A stretch of DNA of 64,000 nt. Origin: Methylibium sp. GTDB taxonomy: Bacteria > Pseudomonadota > Gammaproteobacteria > Burkholderiales > Burkholderiaceae_C. Positions 16,066 to 25,860 of the stretch are shown here, one piece after another. The DNA lies in contig PNNH01000038.1 in assembly GCA_013824165.1 (NCBI GenBank), positions 62,001-126,000 on the forward strand, read 5' to 3'. The translations under genes and the position numbers were made by a program. The notes beneath the pieces are model-generated. The model did no database searches. It saw only the letters and a program-made list of their open reading frames with translations, and was not told the origin of the DNA. Each line of letters opens with the position of its first letter. The stretch's first letter is position 1.

Positions 16066-19000
16066 ATGAAGCAAGATCGCATTGAACGGTGGCAGTTCTG
16101 GATTGATCGCGGAGGCACTTTCACCGACATCGTGGCGCGCCGCCCCGATGGCACGCTGACCACGGCCAAGCTGCTGAGCGAGAACCCCGAGCAGTACCGC
16201 GATGCCGCCGTTGCCGGCATCCGCCGCCTGCTCGATCTGCCTGCGCAAGCGCTGATTCCGGCCGAGCGCGTCGCCTGCGTGAAGATGGGCACGACGGTGG
16301 CCACCAATGCCTTGCTGGAGCGCAAGGGTGACCCGACCGTGCTGGTGACGACGCGTGGCTTTCGCGATGCGCTGCGCATCGCCTACCAGAACCGGCCACG
16401 TCTGTTCGACCGCCACATCGTGCTGCCCGAGCTGCTGTACAGCCGGGTGATCGAGGCCGATGAGCGTGTCGCCGCGGATGGCAGTGTGTTGACAGCACTC
16501 GACCTCGCAGCGCTGCGCCTGCAGCTGCAGCAGGCACTGGCGGACGGCATCCGCGCCTGCGCGATCGTCTTCATGCACGGCTACCGCTACACGGCTCATG
16601 AGCAGGCCGCTGCCACGTTGGCGCGTGAACTGGGCTTCACGCAGGTCTCGGTCTCGCACGAGGTCAGCCCCTTGTGGAAGTTCGTCTCGCGCGGCGACAC
16701 GACGGTGGTGGACGCCTACCTGTCGCCGATCCTGCGCCGTTATGTCGAGCAAGTGGCGCGCGAGATGCCGGGCGTGCCGCTGTACTTCATGCAAAGCTCG
16801 GGCGGTCTGACGCGGGCCGAGCAGTTCCAGGGCAAGGACGCCATCCTGTCCGGGCCGGCGGGCGGCATCGTCGGCATGGTGCGCACGGCGGAATCCGGCG
16901 GGCATCAGCGCCTGATCGGTTTCGACATGGGCGGCACCTCCACCGATGTGTCGCATTACGCCGGCGAGTTCGAGAGGGCATTCGAGACCCAGGTGGCCGG
17001 CGTGCGCATGCGCGCGCCGATGATGAGCATCCACACGGTGGCCGCCGGCGGTGGTTCCATCCTCAGCTTCGATGGCGCACGGCTGCGTGTCGGCCCCGAG
17101 TCGGCCGGTGCCAATCCCGGACCGGCCTGCTACCGCCGTGGCGGTCCGCTGACCACCACCGATGCCAATGTGATGCTTGGCAAGATCCAGCCGGCGTTCT
17201 TTCCCCAGGTCTTCGGTCCGCAGGGCAATCAAGCGCTGGACGACAGCATCGTGCGCGAGCGCTTCGGCGCGCTGGCCGCGGAGGTGGGCGCCAAGACAGG
17301 CCGGGCGTTAACGCCCGAGGCCCTGGCCCAGGGTTTTGTGCAGATCGCGGTGGCGAACATGGCCAACGCGGTGAAGAAGATCTCGGTGGCGCGCGGCTAT
17401 GACGTGACGCGCTACACACTGCAATGCTTCGGCGGAGCCGGCGGCCAACATGCCTGCGGGGTGGCCGATGCGCTTGGCATGAGCCGGGTCTTCGTGCACC
17501 CGCTGGCGGGTGTGCTGTCGGCCTACGGCATGGGGCTGGCAGACCAGATCGCGATGCGCGAGGCCGCGCTGGAACGCGTGCTGGATGAGGCTGGCCTGGC
17601 CGAGGCTGGCGTGCTGCTTGCGCGCCTGGGCGCACAGGCGCAGCAGGAGATCGTGCAGCAAGGCTTTGCGCCGGAACAGGTGCGGCAGCTGCCACGCCTG
17701 CAGCTGCGCTACGAGGGCACCGACACCGCTCTGTCGGTGCCGCTGGGCTCGCTGGTCGAGGTGCAGGCTGGCTTCGATGCTGCCTACCGCCAGCGCTTCG
17801 CCTTCCTTATGCCAGGTCGGCGGCTGCTGATCGAATCGGTCTCGGTGGAGGCGGTCGGCCCGGGTGAAGCATTGAGCGAGCGCCAACTGGCCGTAGACGA
17901 GCACGACGCGACTCCCCATGCGCAGCTGCTTATCTATGGCGACGAAGGCTGGCAGCAGGCCGGCCTGTTCCGCCGCGAAGACCTGCGCCGCGGTGCGCGC
18001 ATCGCCGGCCCGGCCATCATTGCCGAACGCAATGCCACCACGGTGTTGGAAGCCGGCTGGCAGGCGCGCCTGAGCGGACGTGATCACCTGGAGCTGCAGC
18101 GCGTGCAGCCGCGCCGCACCGCCAAGGCGCTCGGCACCGACGTTGATCCGGTGATGCTGGAAGTGTTCAACAACCTGTTCATGAACATCGCCGAGCAGAT
18201 GGGGCTGCGGCTGCAGAACACTGCCTACTCGGTGAACATCAAGGAGCGCCTGGACTTTTCCTGCGCGCTGTTCGATGCGCAGGGCCAGCTGATCGCCAAT
18301 GCGCCGCATATGCCAGTGCACCTGGGCTCGATGAGCGAGTCGATCAAGACCGTGATCGCGCGCAATCCGCAGATGCAGCCGGGCGATGTCTATGTGCTGA
18401 ACGACCCCTACCACGGCGGCACCCACCTTCCCGATGTCACCGTGGTCACGCCAGTCTGGGATGAGGAGAAGGGCGCCCCGCTGTTCTATGTCGCCTCCCG
18501 CGGCCATCACGCTGACATCGGCGGCATCAGCCCTGGGTCGATGCCGCCGTTTTCGCGCAGCATCGAAGAGGAAGGCGTGCTGCTGGACAACGTCAAGCTG
18601 GTCGAGCAGGGGCGCCTGCGCGAGGCCGAACTGACCGAGTTGCTTTCAGGTGGCCTCTGGCCTTCGCGCAACCCGGCACAGAACATCGCCGACCTGCGCG
18701 CGCAGATCGCCGCCAACGAGAAAGGCGTGCAGGAGTTGCATGCGATGGTGGCGCAGTTCGGGCTGGACACCGTGCAGGCCTATATGCGCCATGTGCAGGA
18801 CAACGCCGAGGAAAGCGTGCGCATGGCCATCGCCAAGCTGGATGCCAGGCTGGCTGAAGGCGGGCGCTTCGAGCTGGCGCTGGACAACGGCGCCTGCATC
18901 CGCGTCGCGGTGACCATTGACCGTCAGCAACGCAGCGCCACGGTCGACTTCAGCGGCAGTTCGGCCGAGCAGCTGGACAGCAACTTCAACGCGCCCAAGG

Positions 19001-19692
19001 CGGTCACCATGGCGGCGGTGCTGTATGTGTTCCGCACCCTGGTGGACGACGAGATCCCGCTCAATGCCGGCTGCCTCAAGCCAATCGAGGTGATCGTGCC
19101 CGAGGGCTCGATGCTGAACCCGCGCCCGCCCGCGGCGGTGGTGGCCGGGAATGTGGAGGTGTCGAGTTGCGTGACCAATGCGCTCTACGGTGCTTTGGGG
19201 GTGCTGGCGGCCAGCCAGTGCACGATGAACAACTTCACCTTCGGCAACGCGCGCTACCAATACTACGAGACCATTGCCGGCGGCTCCGGCGCTGGGCCGG
19301 GTTTTGACGGCGCCAGCGTGGTGCAGACCCATATGACCAACTCGCGCCTGACCGACCCGGAGGTGCTGGAGATGCGCTTCCCAGTGCTGCTGGAGAGCTA
19401 CGCGATCCGCCAGGGCTCGGGCGGCGCGGGCCGCTGGCGCGGTGGAGATGGCGGCGTGCGCCGCGTGCGCTTCCTGGAGCCTATGCAGGCGGCCATCCTC
19501 AGCAACGGTCGTCACAGTGGCGCCTTCGGCATGGCTGGCGGTGCTTCGGGCGCGCCCGGCCTGAACCGGATCGAACGCGCTGACGGCAGCGTGCAGGCGC
19601 TGGACCATATCGCGACCGTCGAGATGGCGCCAGGCGATGTGTTCGTGATCGAGACGCCCGGCGGCGGCGGCTATGGGGAGGCACAGGCATGA
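16066..19692 (+). CDS. Fused 5-oxoprolinase (hydantoinase A + B domains)
   Basis: 1208 residues carrying both halves of the ATP-dependent enzyme that opens L-5-oxoproline to L-glutamate. The A half (about 1-680) has Hydant_A_N with [16 protein letters not shown] near the N-terminus and the ASKHA-type phosphate loop [12 protein letters not shown] near residue 286. The B half (about 690-1205) begins [20 protein letters not shown] and includes the conserved [16 protein letters not shown] and [10 protein letters not shown] segments, the latter metal-binding in the family. Full-length fusion is typical of eukaryotic OPLAH and some bacteria, whereas many bacteria use separate HyuA/HyuB or PxpABC proteins. 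The immediate pyroglutamyl peptidase neighbour (4-bp overlap) favours 5-oxoprolinase over N-methylhydantoinase or acetone carboxylase-like activity. Confidence 0.9.
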   Translation: MKQDRIERWQFWIDRGGTFTDIVARRPDGTLTTAKLLSENPEQYRDAAVAGIRRLLDLPAQALIPAERVACVKMGTTVATNALLERKGDPTVLVTTRGFRDALRIAYQNRPRLFDRHIVLPELLYSRVIEADERVAADGSVLTALDLAALRLQLQQALADGIRACAIVFMHGYRYTAHEQAAATLARELGFTQVSVSHEVSPLWKFVSRGDTTVVDAYLSPILRRYVEQVAREMPGVPLYFMQSSGGLTRAEQFQGKDAILSGPAGGIVGMVRTAESGGHQRLIGFDMGGTSTDVSHYAGEFERAFETQVAGVRMRAPMMSIHTVAAGGGSILSFDGARLRVGPESAGANPGPACYRRGGPLTTTDANVMLGKIQPAFFPQVFGPQGNQALDDSIVRERFGALAAEVGAKTGRALTPEALAQGFVQIAVANMANAVKKISVARGYDVTRYTLQCFGGAGGQHACGVADALGMSRVFVHPLAGVLSAYGMGLADQIAMREAALERVLDEAGLAEAGVLLARLGAQAQQEIVQQGFAPEQVRQLPRLQLRYEGTDTALSVPLGSLVEVQAGFDAAYRQRFAFLMPGRRLLIESVSVEAVGPGEALSERQLAVDEHDATPHAQLLIYGDEGWQQAGLFRREDLRRGARIAGPAIIAERNATTVLEAGWQARLSGRDHLELQRVQPRRTAKALGTDVDPVMLEVFNNLFMNIAEQMGLRLQNTAYSVNIKERLDFSCALFDAQGQLIANAPHMPVHLGSMSESIKTVIARNPQMQPGDVYVLNDPYHGGTHLPDVTVVTPVWDEEKGAPLFYVASRGHHADIGGISPGSMPPFSRSIEEEGVLLDNVKLVEQGRLREAELTELLSGGLWPSRNPAQNIADLRAQIAANEKGVQELHAMVAQFGLDTVQAYMRHVQDNAEESVRMAIAKLDARLAEGGRFELALDNGACIRVAVTIDRQQRSATVDFSGSSAEQLDSNFNAPKAVTMAAVLYVFRTLVDDEIPLNAGCLKPIEVIVPEGSMLNPRPPAAVVAGNVEVSSCVTNALYGALGVLAASQCTMNNFTFGNARYQYYETIAGGSGAGPGFDGASVVQTHMTNSRLTDPEVLEMRFPVLLESYAIRQGSGGAGRWRGGDGGVRRVRFLEPMQAAILSNGRHSGAFGMAGGASGAPGLNRIERADGSVQALDHIATVEMAPGDVFVIETPGGGGYGEAQA

Positions 19693-20333
19693 CGAAGACG
19701 ATTCTGCTCACCGGCTTCGAGCCCTTCGGTGGCGAAGTCATCAACCCGTCCTGGGAGGTGGCGCGCGCGCTGCACGGCGAGCTGATCGCCGGTGCGCGGG
19801 TGCAGGCGGTGCAATTGCCTTGCGTGTTCGGACAGGCGCTGGACGCCCTGCGCGTGGCCATTCGTGAGGCTCGCCCCGGCCTGGTGCTGGCGCTGGGGCA
19901 GGCGGGCGGGCGCTGCGATCTGTCGATCGAGCGGGTGGCGATCAATGTCGACGATGCCCGCATCGCCGACAACGCCGGGGCCCAGCCTGTCGACCTGCCG
20001 GTGGATTCAAGCGGGCCGGCGGCCTATTTCTCGACGCTGCCGATCAAAGCCATGGTGGCGGGTTTGCGCGCCGCTGGTCTGCCGGCCTCGGTCTCACAGA
20101 CCGCCGGCACCTTTGTCTGCAACCATGTCTTCTACGGCCTTCAGCATCAGTTGGCTGGCAGCGGCGTACGCAGTGGCTTCATGCACATCCCCTATCTGCC
20201 CGAGCAGGCCGCGCGTCTGCCGGGTCAGCCCAGCCTGCCGCTGGCGACCCTGGTGCAGGGCACGCGGCTGGCGCTTGAGCTGGCCTGGCAGACCAAGACC
20301 GATCTGCGTCTGGCGGGCGGCGAAATTTCCTAG
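19689..20333 (+). CDS. pcp: Pyroglutamyl peptidase I (pyrrolidone-carboxylate peptidase)
   Basis: 214 residues of peptidase family C15. Motifs seen are [18 protein letters not shown] at the N-terminus, the glutamate region around [11 protein letters not shown], the nucleophile region [16 protein letters not shown] with the catalytic Cys, and the histidine in [11 protein letters not shown]. It removes N-terminal pyroglutamate from peptides, releasing 5-oxoproline. Its ATG overlaps the oxoprolinase stop, so product release and ring opening are made from one transcript. The 3' end overlaps the convergent anti-sigma gene by 4 bp. Confidence 0.94.
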   Translation: MTKTILLTGFEPFGGEVINPSWEVARALHGELIAGARVQAVQLPCVFGQALDALRVAIREARPGLVLALGQAGGRCDLSIERVAINVDDARIADNAGAQPVDLPVDSSGPAAYFSTLPIKAMVAGLRAAGLPASVSQTAGTFVCNHVFYGLQHQLAGSGVRSGFMHIPYLPEQAARLPGQPSLPLATLVQGTRLALELAWQTKTDLRLAGGEIS

Positions 20334-20530
20334 TCAGTCTCGGAGTAACGCCGCCAGCGCTCGCTGGCCTGGCGCATCAGCGCCACCTGATCGACAAAGC
20401 GCGGGCAGGCCTTGCAGACCACCATGTGTAGGCGTACCGCGAGGCGTTCATGCCATGGCAGGGCCTGCTCTTCAGCCTGAAGCACGAGGCGGGTGACTTC
20501 CTTGCAGTTGCGGCGTAGCTTGATCGTCAT
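20330..20530 (-). CDS. Small zinc-finger anti-sigma factor (zf-HC2 type)
   Basis: 66 residues from the ATG at 20530, which overlaps the sigma-factor stop (ATGA). It has the zf-HC2 pattern: an early Cys ([13 protein letters not shown]), then [10 protein letters not shown] (His-x3-Cys-x2-Cys). No transmembrane segment follows, so it would be a soluble cytoplasmic anti-sigma or a zinc-binding co-regulator. ECF sigma genes next to DUF2282/DUF692 operons are often paired with such a protein. The longer upstream frame overlaps the sigma gene and is not needed. Confidence 0.8.
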   Translation of the reverse strand: MTIKLRRNCKEVTRLVLQAEEQALPWHERLAVRLHMVVCKACPRFVDQVALMRQASERWRRYSETD

Positions 20531-21108
20531 TTCGCAGAGCTTGCATTGGGCACGGGTGCGCCGGAGAACCAGTTCAGTTGCAGGCAATCCCGCAGCCGCA
20601 GACGGGCGCGGTGCAGCATGACCCACAAGTTGGTCGGGCTGATGGCCAGAACCTTACAGATCTCGTCGGTCTCCAGTTCCAGCCATTCGCGCATCATGAA
20701 CAGCCGGCCCTGCTGGCCGGGCAGGTGATCCACACAGGCCTCCAGCACTTTCATGAATTCGAGCTGACGCAGCGCCTGCTCGGGGTCGCCCCAGTCCTGC
20801 GGCATCTCACGCCAATGGCCGTCGGGCTTGAACAGCAGTTCGTCCAGATCAACACCATCGTCGTCGCTGGCGCTGCTGCTGATCTCGCGGCTGTTGCGGC
20901 GAATCTGGTCAATCAGCTTGTGCTTGAGGATGCCGATCAGCCAGGTCTTCAGCTGGGACTGGCCGGCAAAGGCCTGCGGCTTTTCCAGCGCGGCCAAGAG
21001 CGTTTCGGACACCGCATCCTCGGCCCAGGCCGGATTGCGCAGCTGCAGGCGCGCGTACTTCAGCAGCTGCGGCCGCACGGATTGCAGGGCTTGGGCGTAG
21101 TCGCTCAT
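20527..21108 (-). CDS. ECF-family RNA polymerase sigma factor
   Basis: 193 residues. Region 2 is visible as LQLRNPAWAEDAVSETLLAAL, then FAGQSQLKTWLIGILKHKLIDQIRR; an acidic linker (SASDDDGVDLDELL) follows, then region 4 (LPGQQGRLFMMREWLELETDEICKVLAISPTNLWVMLHRARLRL). It is translationally coupled to the zinc-finger anti-sigma gene and divergent from the bufferin-like operon 164 bp away. In Caulobacter (SigF) and Cupriavidus (RpoQ), ECF factors control related DUF2282-DUF692 loci, so control of 21273-23727 is the likely role (inference). Confidence 0.9.
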   Translation of the reverse strand: MSDYAQALQSVRPQLLKYARLQLRNPAWAEDAVSETLLAALEKPQAFAGQSQLKTWLIGILKHKLIDQIRRNSREISSSASDDDGVDLDELLFKPDGHWREMPQDWGDPEQALRQLEFMKVLEACVDHLPGQQGRLFMMREWLELETDEICKVLAISPTNLWVMLHRARLRLRDCLQLNWFSGAPVPNASSAK

Positions 21109-21162
21109 TCGATGGGCTCGTCAGTGTTCAGACCGGCGGAGAAAAAAACTCTGAGGCGCAGT

Positions 21163-21188
21163 GTAAGGACTGCCGCTGATGCGGCGAC
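21163..21188 (+). promoter_or_regulatory. Candidate ECF-type promoter for the bufferin operon
   Basis: GTAAGG at 21163-21168, a 16-nt spacer and CGAC at 21185-21188. This resembles the GTAACC-N16-CGAA form reported for the Caulobacter SigF regulon, which includes related genes, but differs at three positions. Transcription would start near 21194, giving a leader of about 80 nt before the ATG at 21273. I found no equally good match on the minus strand for the sigma gene itself. Confidence 0.3.
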
Positions 21189-21272
21189 AGACCCCCTGTC
21201 GAACGCTTGATGCGCCGGCGCCGCGCTGGATCAACGCTGCGGCAATCTTTGAACCCCAATGGAGAAACCTCG

Positions 21273-21557
21273 ATGAATACCTCGCAAATCATCTCTTCCG
21301 CTCTGGCTGCTGCGCTGTCCATGGGCGTGGTTGGGCAGGCCGTGGCGCAGGACAAGGCCGCCAAGGAAAAGTGTTACGGCGTGGCCAAGGCCGGACAGAA
21401 CGACTGTGCCAACCTGAGCGGCAGCCACTCCTGCGCGGGCCAGTCCAAGGCGGACAACGCGATCGACGAGTGGAAGTACGTGGCCAAGGGCAGCTGCAAG
21501 GGCATGGGCGGCAAGTCGGCTGACGAAGCCAAGATGATGATGAAGGACAAGAAGTAA
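21273..21557 (+). CDS. bufA: DUF2282 bufferin-type precursor peptide (secreted, four cysteines)
   Basis: 94 residues; the ATG at 21273 has GGAG 8 nt upstream. The N-terminus is a Sec signal (about 26 residues, ending GQAVA-QDK). The mature part is Lys-rich with exactly four cysteines at 34, 45, 54 and 75, in [26 protein letters not shown] and [10 protein letters not shown]; this block is diagnostic of DUF2282. Family members with an adjacent DUF692 enzyme are RiPP precursors called bufferins, in which cysteines are converted to thiooxazole-type heterocycles that bind copper in the periplasm. Unlike most RiPPs the leader is an export signal, not a cleaved recognition leader. The gold-induced GigP of Cupriavidus belongs to the same family. 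Confidence 0.85.
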   Translation: MNTSQIISSALAAALSMGVVGQAVAQDKAAKEKCYGVAKAGQNDCANLSGSHSCAGQSKADNAIDEWKYVAKGSCKGMGGKSADEAKMMMKDKK

Positions 21558-21578
21558 TCAAGCGCCAGGAGTTCAGCC

Positions 21579-22451
21579 ATGCACCGTTCGGAACAGCCAG
21601 ATCGTGCGCCTGTCGGCATCGGTTGGCGACAGCCGCATTACGCGCAGCTGCGTGAGCAGCGTCCGGCGCTGGCATTTCTCGAGGTGCATTCCGAGAACTT
21701 CTTTGCGCGAGGCGGCGCGGCCCTGCAGGTGCTGCAGGGCGCGCGCGCCGACTATCCGATCAGTCTTCACGGCGTCGGACTCTCGCTGGGCTCGGCGGCG
21801 GGCATTGATCCCTGGCATCTGGATCAGTTGGCGGCATTGGTGGAGCGCATCGAGCCGATGCAGGTGTCCGACCATGCCAGCTTCGCCCGCTTGCCAGATC
21901 TGCATGCGAACGATCTGCTGCCGGTGGCCTTCACGCGGCAGAGCCTCGATGTCATGGCGGCCAACGTGCAGCAGGTGCAGGAGCGGCTGCGCCGCCCCAT
22001 GCTGGTGGAGAACCTGAGCGCCTACCTGGGATTCGCCGATGCTGACTTGTCCGAGCCTGAGTTCTTCAATGCGCTCACCCGCAGCACCGGCTGCGGCCTG
22101 CTGCTCGATGTGAACAATCTGGTTGTCAATGCACTGAACGCGGGCTGCAAGGATGCGGCTGCGGTGCATCAGGCCTGTGCCTGGATCGACGCCATCCGAC
22201 CCGGCACGGTGGGCGAGATTCATCTGGCCGGCCATGCACGCCTGGAGCATCTGGTGATCGACGACCACGGCAGCCGCGTTTGCCCGGCGGTCTGGCAGGT
22301 CTATCGCCATGCGATGCGTCACTTCGGCGTCGTGCCCAGCCTGATCGAATGGGATACCGATGTGCCCGAGCTGTCAGTGCTGCTGGATGAGGCGGCCTTG
22401 GCGGCGCTTTGCATGGCCGAGCTGAACAGCCCGCAGGAGTCGCTGGCATGA
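21579..22451 (+). CDS. bufB: DUF692 multinuclear non-heme iron oxidase (MNIO), bufferin-modifying enzyme
   Basis: 290 residues, a TIM-barrel of the MNIO family. Conserved strands with likely iron ligands include [59 protein letters not shown] and [12 protein letters not shown]. Characterised relatives (MbnB, TglH, ChrH, and BufB of Caulobacter) oxidise peptide cysteines using a mixed-valent iron cluster. A good Shine-Dalgarno (AGGAG) lies before the ATG, 21 bp after the precursor gene. Its stop overlaps the DUF2063 start. Same family as GigA. Confidence 0.9.
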   Translation: MHRSEQPDRAPVGIGWRQPHYAQLREQRPALAFLEVHSENFFARGGAALQVLQGARADYPISLHGVGLSLGSAAGIDPWHLDQLAALVERIEPMQVSDHASFARLPDLHANDLLPVAFTRQSLDVMAANVQQVQERLRRPMLVENLSAYLGFADADLSEPEFFNALTRSTGCGLLLDVNNLVVNALNAGCKDAAAVHQACAWIDAIRPGTVGEIHLAGHARLEHLVIDDHGSRVCPAVWQVYRHAMRHFGVVPSLIEWDTDVPELSVLLDEAALAALCMAELNSPQESLA

Positions 22452-23230
22452 GTGGCGCTGAATTGCAGCGTCAGCAGGCGCTGGTGCGGGCCATCCTGGG
22501 TGCTGAAGGGGCTGGCCTCACGTCGGTGCCAGGGCTACAGCCGGTGTTGCGGGACGTGATCGACGGGAGCAGGGGCCTGCAGGCCTACCAAGCCAATGCC
22601 AAGGCCCTGGCAAGGCGTGCCCTCTCGGCTGTCTATCCGCGCCTGCTGGAGGCTTTGGGCGAGTCGCAATTCGCGGCGATGGCCTGGCGCTGCTGGCAGG
22701 ACATGCCGCCGCAGCGCGGCGAGGTCGGCCTGTGGGCCAGCCGTTTGCCTGATTTCCTGGCTGTGCAGCAGGGCTTTCCAGCACCGTGGCTGGACTGCGC
22801 CCGGCTGGAGGCTGCGGCTAGCGAGGTTGAACGTGCGCGGGATGTCACGCTGGATGCCGGCTCGCTGCAGCTGCTGGGCGAGACTGCGCCGGAGGGCTTG
22901 CGCTTGGACTTGCGTCCGGGTCTGACTCTGCTGACCATGTGCGCCGGCGCGGCGCGGCTGTGGCCACTGACCGAGCTGTGCGCCGCAGACGATGTTCAGC
23001 CAGTCTGCGCGCTGCTGTGGCGCAAGGGCTGGCGGGCCGAACTGCTGCTCTTGCCGCGCGGGGGCGCGGCCTTCACTCGGGCGCTGCTGCAGGGCAAAAA
23101 CCTGGCGCAGGCGCTGCAGGCTGCGCTGGCGGCAGAGGAGGCCGGGTTCGATTTCTCCAACTGGCTGCAACAGGCCTTGCTGCAGGGCTGGCTGTGGCGA
23201 GTGGTGCAGCTTCCCGAGGATTCACGATGA
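22448..23230 (+). CDS. bufC: DUF2063 partner protein of the MNIO
   Basis: 260 residues from the ATG at 22448, which overlaps the bufB stop (ATGA). The N-terminal DUF2063 region is recognisable ([74 protein letters not shown]). In bufferin, TglHI and MbnBC systems an equivalent partner presents the substrate peptide to the MNIO; the C-terminal half here probably forms that peptide-binding part. Soluble, no signal peptide. Confidence 0.85.
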   Translation: MSGAELQRQQALVRAILGAEGAGLTSVPGLQPVLRDVIDGSRGLQAYQANAKALARRALSAVYPRLLEALGESQFAAMAWRCWQDMPPQRGEVGLWASRLPDFLAVQQGFPAPWLDCARLEAAASEVERARDVTLDAGSLQLLGETAPEGLRLDLRPGLTLLTMCAGAARLWPLTELCAADDVQPVCALLWRKGWRAELLLLPRGGAAFTRALLQGKNLAQALQAALAAEEAGFDFSNWLQQALLQGWLWRVVQLPEDSR

Positions 23231-23727
23231 GAGCGTTTCTATCGGGCCTGCGAGATGCGGCCATGGATGCTGGTGCCGCTGGCGGCGGGGCCTTCTGGCC
23301 TGTGCCTCTGCGCGCACCCTTGCTGCTGCTGCAGTCGGCCGCCTTGCTGGCGCTGCGCTGGCATGTGGCGGCGGTGTTCTTCCGTTCCGGCCTGACCAAG
23401 CTGCAGGACTGGGAGACGACGATGCTGCTGTTCGAGAACGAGTACCAGGTGCCCTTGCTGTCGCCCACTCTGGCGGCCTGGCTGGGCACCGGCGGCGAGC
23501 TGCTGCTGCCGGTGATGCTGGTGCTGGGCCTGGGCACTCGCTTCGCAGCGCTGGGCCTGGGTGTGGTCAACCTCATGGCGGTGCTGAGCCTGGCCGAGAT
23601 CGCACCCTTGGCGCTGGCGGATCACCAGCTGTGGGGTGTGCTGTTGCTGGTGCCGCTGCTATGGGGCGCCGGGCTGTTCTCGCTGGATGGCGCAGGCGCC
23701 CGCTGGCGGCAAGGCCGCAAGGGCTGA
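23227..23727 (+). CDS. bufD: DoxX-family inner-membrane protein
   Basis: 166 residues from the ATG at 23227, overlapping the bufC stop. Four transmembrane helices are visible, with the DoxX signature ALRWHVAAVFFRSGLTKLQDWETTMLLFENEYQVPLL split over the first helix and loop. DoxX proteins close nearly all DUF2282-DUF692-DUF2063 operons (GigT in Cupriavidus, BufD in Caulobacter); a redox or quinone-linked role is suspected but not established. Last gene of the operon, convergent with tolA 42 bp away. No clear terminator seen in the gap. Confidence 0.85.
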   Translation: MRAFLSGLRDAAMDAGAAGGGAFWPVPLRAPLLLLQSAALLALRWHVAAVFFRSGLTKLQDWETTMLLFENEYQVPLLSPTLAAWLGTGGELLLPVMLVLGLGTRFAALGLGVVNLMAVLSLAEIAPLALADHQLWGVLLLVPLLWGAGLFSLDGAGARWRQGRKG

Positions 23728-23769
23728 AGCGGACGGGCTTGGCTGAGCCTGAGCCTGCGCCTTCTTTCC

Positions 23770-24711
23770 TTACTCGCGCGGCTGGAAGGCCAGCACCATC
23801 AGCGGCGGCACGCGGCCGTCGGTGTCACGCGGCAGGGTCTCGGTCTTGTCGATCGCACGCAGCACGGCTCTATCCCATTCGGCATCACCGCTGGGCTTGA
23901 GCAGGCGGCGGCTCAGGATGGTGCCGTCCGGCGCCACACGCACTTCGACCTCGGCCAATGGGTTGGCCGCGCCAGTCTCGGTGTAGATGATGTTGGGCCG
24001 CACGCGCGCCTTAATGCGCCCGCCGTAGGTCGACGAGGGCCCGGCACTCTGCAGTGCCGTGCCGGTGGCATTGGGCGCGCCGCTGGCGCCGGCCATGCCC
24101 TGGATGCGGCGCAGGTTTTCCTGGCGCTGCGCTTCGCGTTTTGCATCGGCCTGGGCTTCGGCCTTCTTGGCAGCCGCTTCAGCCTTGGCCTTCTCGGCTT
24201 TCTCTGTCTTCTCTTTTTCGGCCTTGTCCTTCTTGGCCTTTTCTTCGCGCGCCTTGGCTTCCTTCAGCGCGTCTTCCTTCTTCTTCAGCTCCTCGCGGCG
24301 CTTGGCTTCCTGCTCGGCCAGGCGCTTGCGCTCCAGCTCGGCTTCCTCGCGCTGCTTCTTCAGCTTCTTCTCGCGCTCCTTGGCCAGGGCGATCTCGGCT
24401 TCGCGCTCGATCTGCGGATCGGGCTCCGCTTGAGCTTGCGGTTTGGGCGGGGGCTTGACGGGTTCCGCCTCCTCGGGGGGCGGCGGGGGCGGCTCCTGCT
24501 CGCGCGGCGCGGCAGCCACGGGCACGCTGGCCCACAGCTCGGCCTCGAAGGCCGGCGGCGTCTGTGTGCGCCAGGCCACGCCGGCGCTCAGGCCCAGCAC
24601 CAGCAAGGCATGGGCGGCCAGCGCGAAGACGAAGCCGCGGCCCATGCCCTCGGTCTGCGGCGGGCGCATTGAGAACGTAGGGCGGGCGAGGGTGCTGCTG
24701 CTTCTGCTCAT
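23770..24711 (-). CDS. tolA: Cell-envelope protein TolA
   Basis: 313 residues. A short cytoplasmic tail is followed by one transmembrane helix (about 25-47), then a proline-rich stretch (PPPPPEEAEPVKPPPKP), a long Lys/Ala/Glu coiled coil (about 95-205) that spans the periplasm, and a C-terminal TonB/TolA fold (RVRPNIIYTETG, AEVEVRVAPDGTILSRRLL, DAEWDRAVLRAI). It links the TolQR motor to Pal/TolB at the outer membrane. It ends the tolQRA cluster here; tolB and pal do not follow. Confidence 0.94.
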   Translation of the reverse strand: MSRSSSTLARPTFSMRPPQTEGMGRGFVFALAAHALLVLGLSAGVAWRTQTPPAFEAELWASVPVAAAPREQEPPPPPPEEAEPVKPPPKPQAQAEPDPQIEREAEIALAKEREKKLKKQREEAELERKRLAEQEAKRREELKKKEDALKEAKAREEKAKKDKAEKEKTEKAEKAKAEAAAKKAEAQADAKREAQRQENLRRIQGMAGASGAPNATGTALQSAGPSSTYGGRIKARVRPNIIYTETGAANPLAEVEVRVAPDGTILSRRLLKPSGDAEWDRAVLRAIDKTETLPRDTDGRVPPLMVLAFQPRE

Positions 24712-24731
24712 CGGCGCGGGCGTGGCGGCTC

Positions 24732-25163
24732 TCAGTTGGCGGCGCCCTGGCGCACGGCCAGGCCGACGCGCTGGATGCCGGCGGTCTGCAGCACGTCCAT
24801 CACCTTGACCACGGCTTCGTACTTGACGGACTTGTCAGCCGAGATCACGACCGGGCTGTTGTCCTTGCCCCCCTGTGCCTGCTTGACGCGCTCGGCCAGC
24901 AGGCGCAGTTGCACGGCTTCGGCCTCGCCCTTGTCGACCTTGAGCTTGAGCGTCTCGTCAGCCGCGACGATGACGTGGATCACCTGATCCGGCTGCTGGC
25001 GGCTCTTGCCGACGCTGGGCAGATCGACCACACCAGTGGTGATCAGTGGCGCGCTGACCATGAAGATGATCAACAGCACCAGCATCACGTCGATGAAGGG
25101 CACCATATTGATCTCGTTGATGGTGCGGCGGCGGCTGCCGCCGCGCGGCGAAATGGCGGCCAT
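24732..25163 (-). CDS. tolR: Tol-Pal motor protein TolR
   Basis: 143 residues from the ATG at 25163. ExbD/TolR family: an N-terminal basic tail, one transmembrane helix with the conserved proton-path aspartate (NMVPFIDVMLVLLIIFM, Asp25), then a periplasmic domain (VVISADKSVKYEAVVKVMDVLQTAGIQRVGLAV). It starts 1 bp after the tolQ stop. Works with TolQ to convert proton flow into TolA movement during outer-membrane constriction. Confidence 0.95.
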   Translation of the reverse strand: MAAISPRGGSRRRTINEINMVPFIDVMLVLLIIFMVSAPLITTGVVDLPSVGKSRQQPDQVIHVIVAADETLKLKVDKGEAEAVQLRLLAERVKQAQGGKDNSPVVISADKSVKYEAVVKVMDVLQTAGIQRVGLAVRQGAAN

Positions 25164-25164
25164 T

Positions 25165-25860
25165 TCAGTCGGCCCCTTGATGGCCCGACCCTGAGCCGGC
25201 GTTGCGCTGCAGGATGTTGGAGAACTCTTCGATGAAGGTTTCCATCGTGATGGCACTGCGATCGATCTGACGCGCAAAGCGGTTATAGGCCAGCACCGCG
25301 GGGATGGCGGCAAACAGGCCGATTGCGGTGGCCACCAGCGCTTCGGCGATGCCGGGCGCCACAGTGGCCAGCGTCACCTGCTGCAGATTGGACAGGCCGA
25401 CGAAGGCGTGCATGATGCCCCAGATGGTGCCGAACAGGCCCACATAGGGCGAGACCGAGCCGACCGAGGCGAGGAAGGACAGGTGGCTCTCCATCGCGTC
25501 GAGCTCGCGCTGGAAGCTGGCCCGCATCGCGCGGCGCGCGCCGTCCAGCAGCGCGCCGGATTCGCTGACGCGGCGCTCACGCAGCTTCAGGAACTCGCGC
25601 ATGCCGGCGGCAAAGATGCGCTCCAGCGGCGCGCCGTCGAGCCGGCCGTTGACACTCGAGAACAGGTCGTTGAGGTTCTTGCCGGACCAGAACTCGGCCT
25701 CGAAAGCCTCGTTGCCGGCCTTGATGCGGCCCAGCGCGAAGAACTTGCTGAAGATCACGCTCCAACTGGCCAGCGACATCAGCAGCAGACCGGCAATCAC
25801 GAGTTGCACCGCCAGGCTGGCGTGCATGATCAGGTTGACGATGGACAGGTCTTGATTCAT
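25165..25860 (-). CDS. tolQ: Tol-Pal motor protein TolQ
   Basis: 231 residues, MotA/TolQ/ExbB family with three transmembrane helices (about 17-38, 135-160 and 170-195) and the characteristic LASVGSVSPYVGLFGTIWGI and GIAEALVATAIGLFAAIPAV segments. Its ATG overlaps the ybgC stop. Forms the inner-membrane stator with TolR. Confidence 0.95.
   Translation of the reverse strand: MNQDLSIVNLIMHASLAVQLVIAGLLLMSLASWSVIFSKFFALGRIKAGNEAFEAEFWSGKNLNDLFSSVNGRLDGAPLERIFAAGMREFLKLRERRVSESGALLDGARRAMRASFQRELDAMESHLSFLASVGSVSPYVGLFGTIWGIMHAFVGLSNLQQVTLATVAPGIAEALVATAIGLFAAIPAVLAYNRFARQIDRSAITMETFIEEFSNILQRNAGSGSGHQGAD

Noticed and set aside
16066-19692. Acetone carboxylase or N-methylhydantoinase
   Set aside because: Those usually have separate subunits and different neighbours; the single-chain fusion coupled to pcp fits 5-oxoprolinase better.
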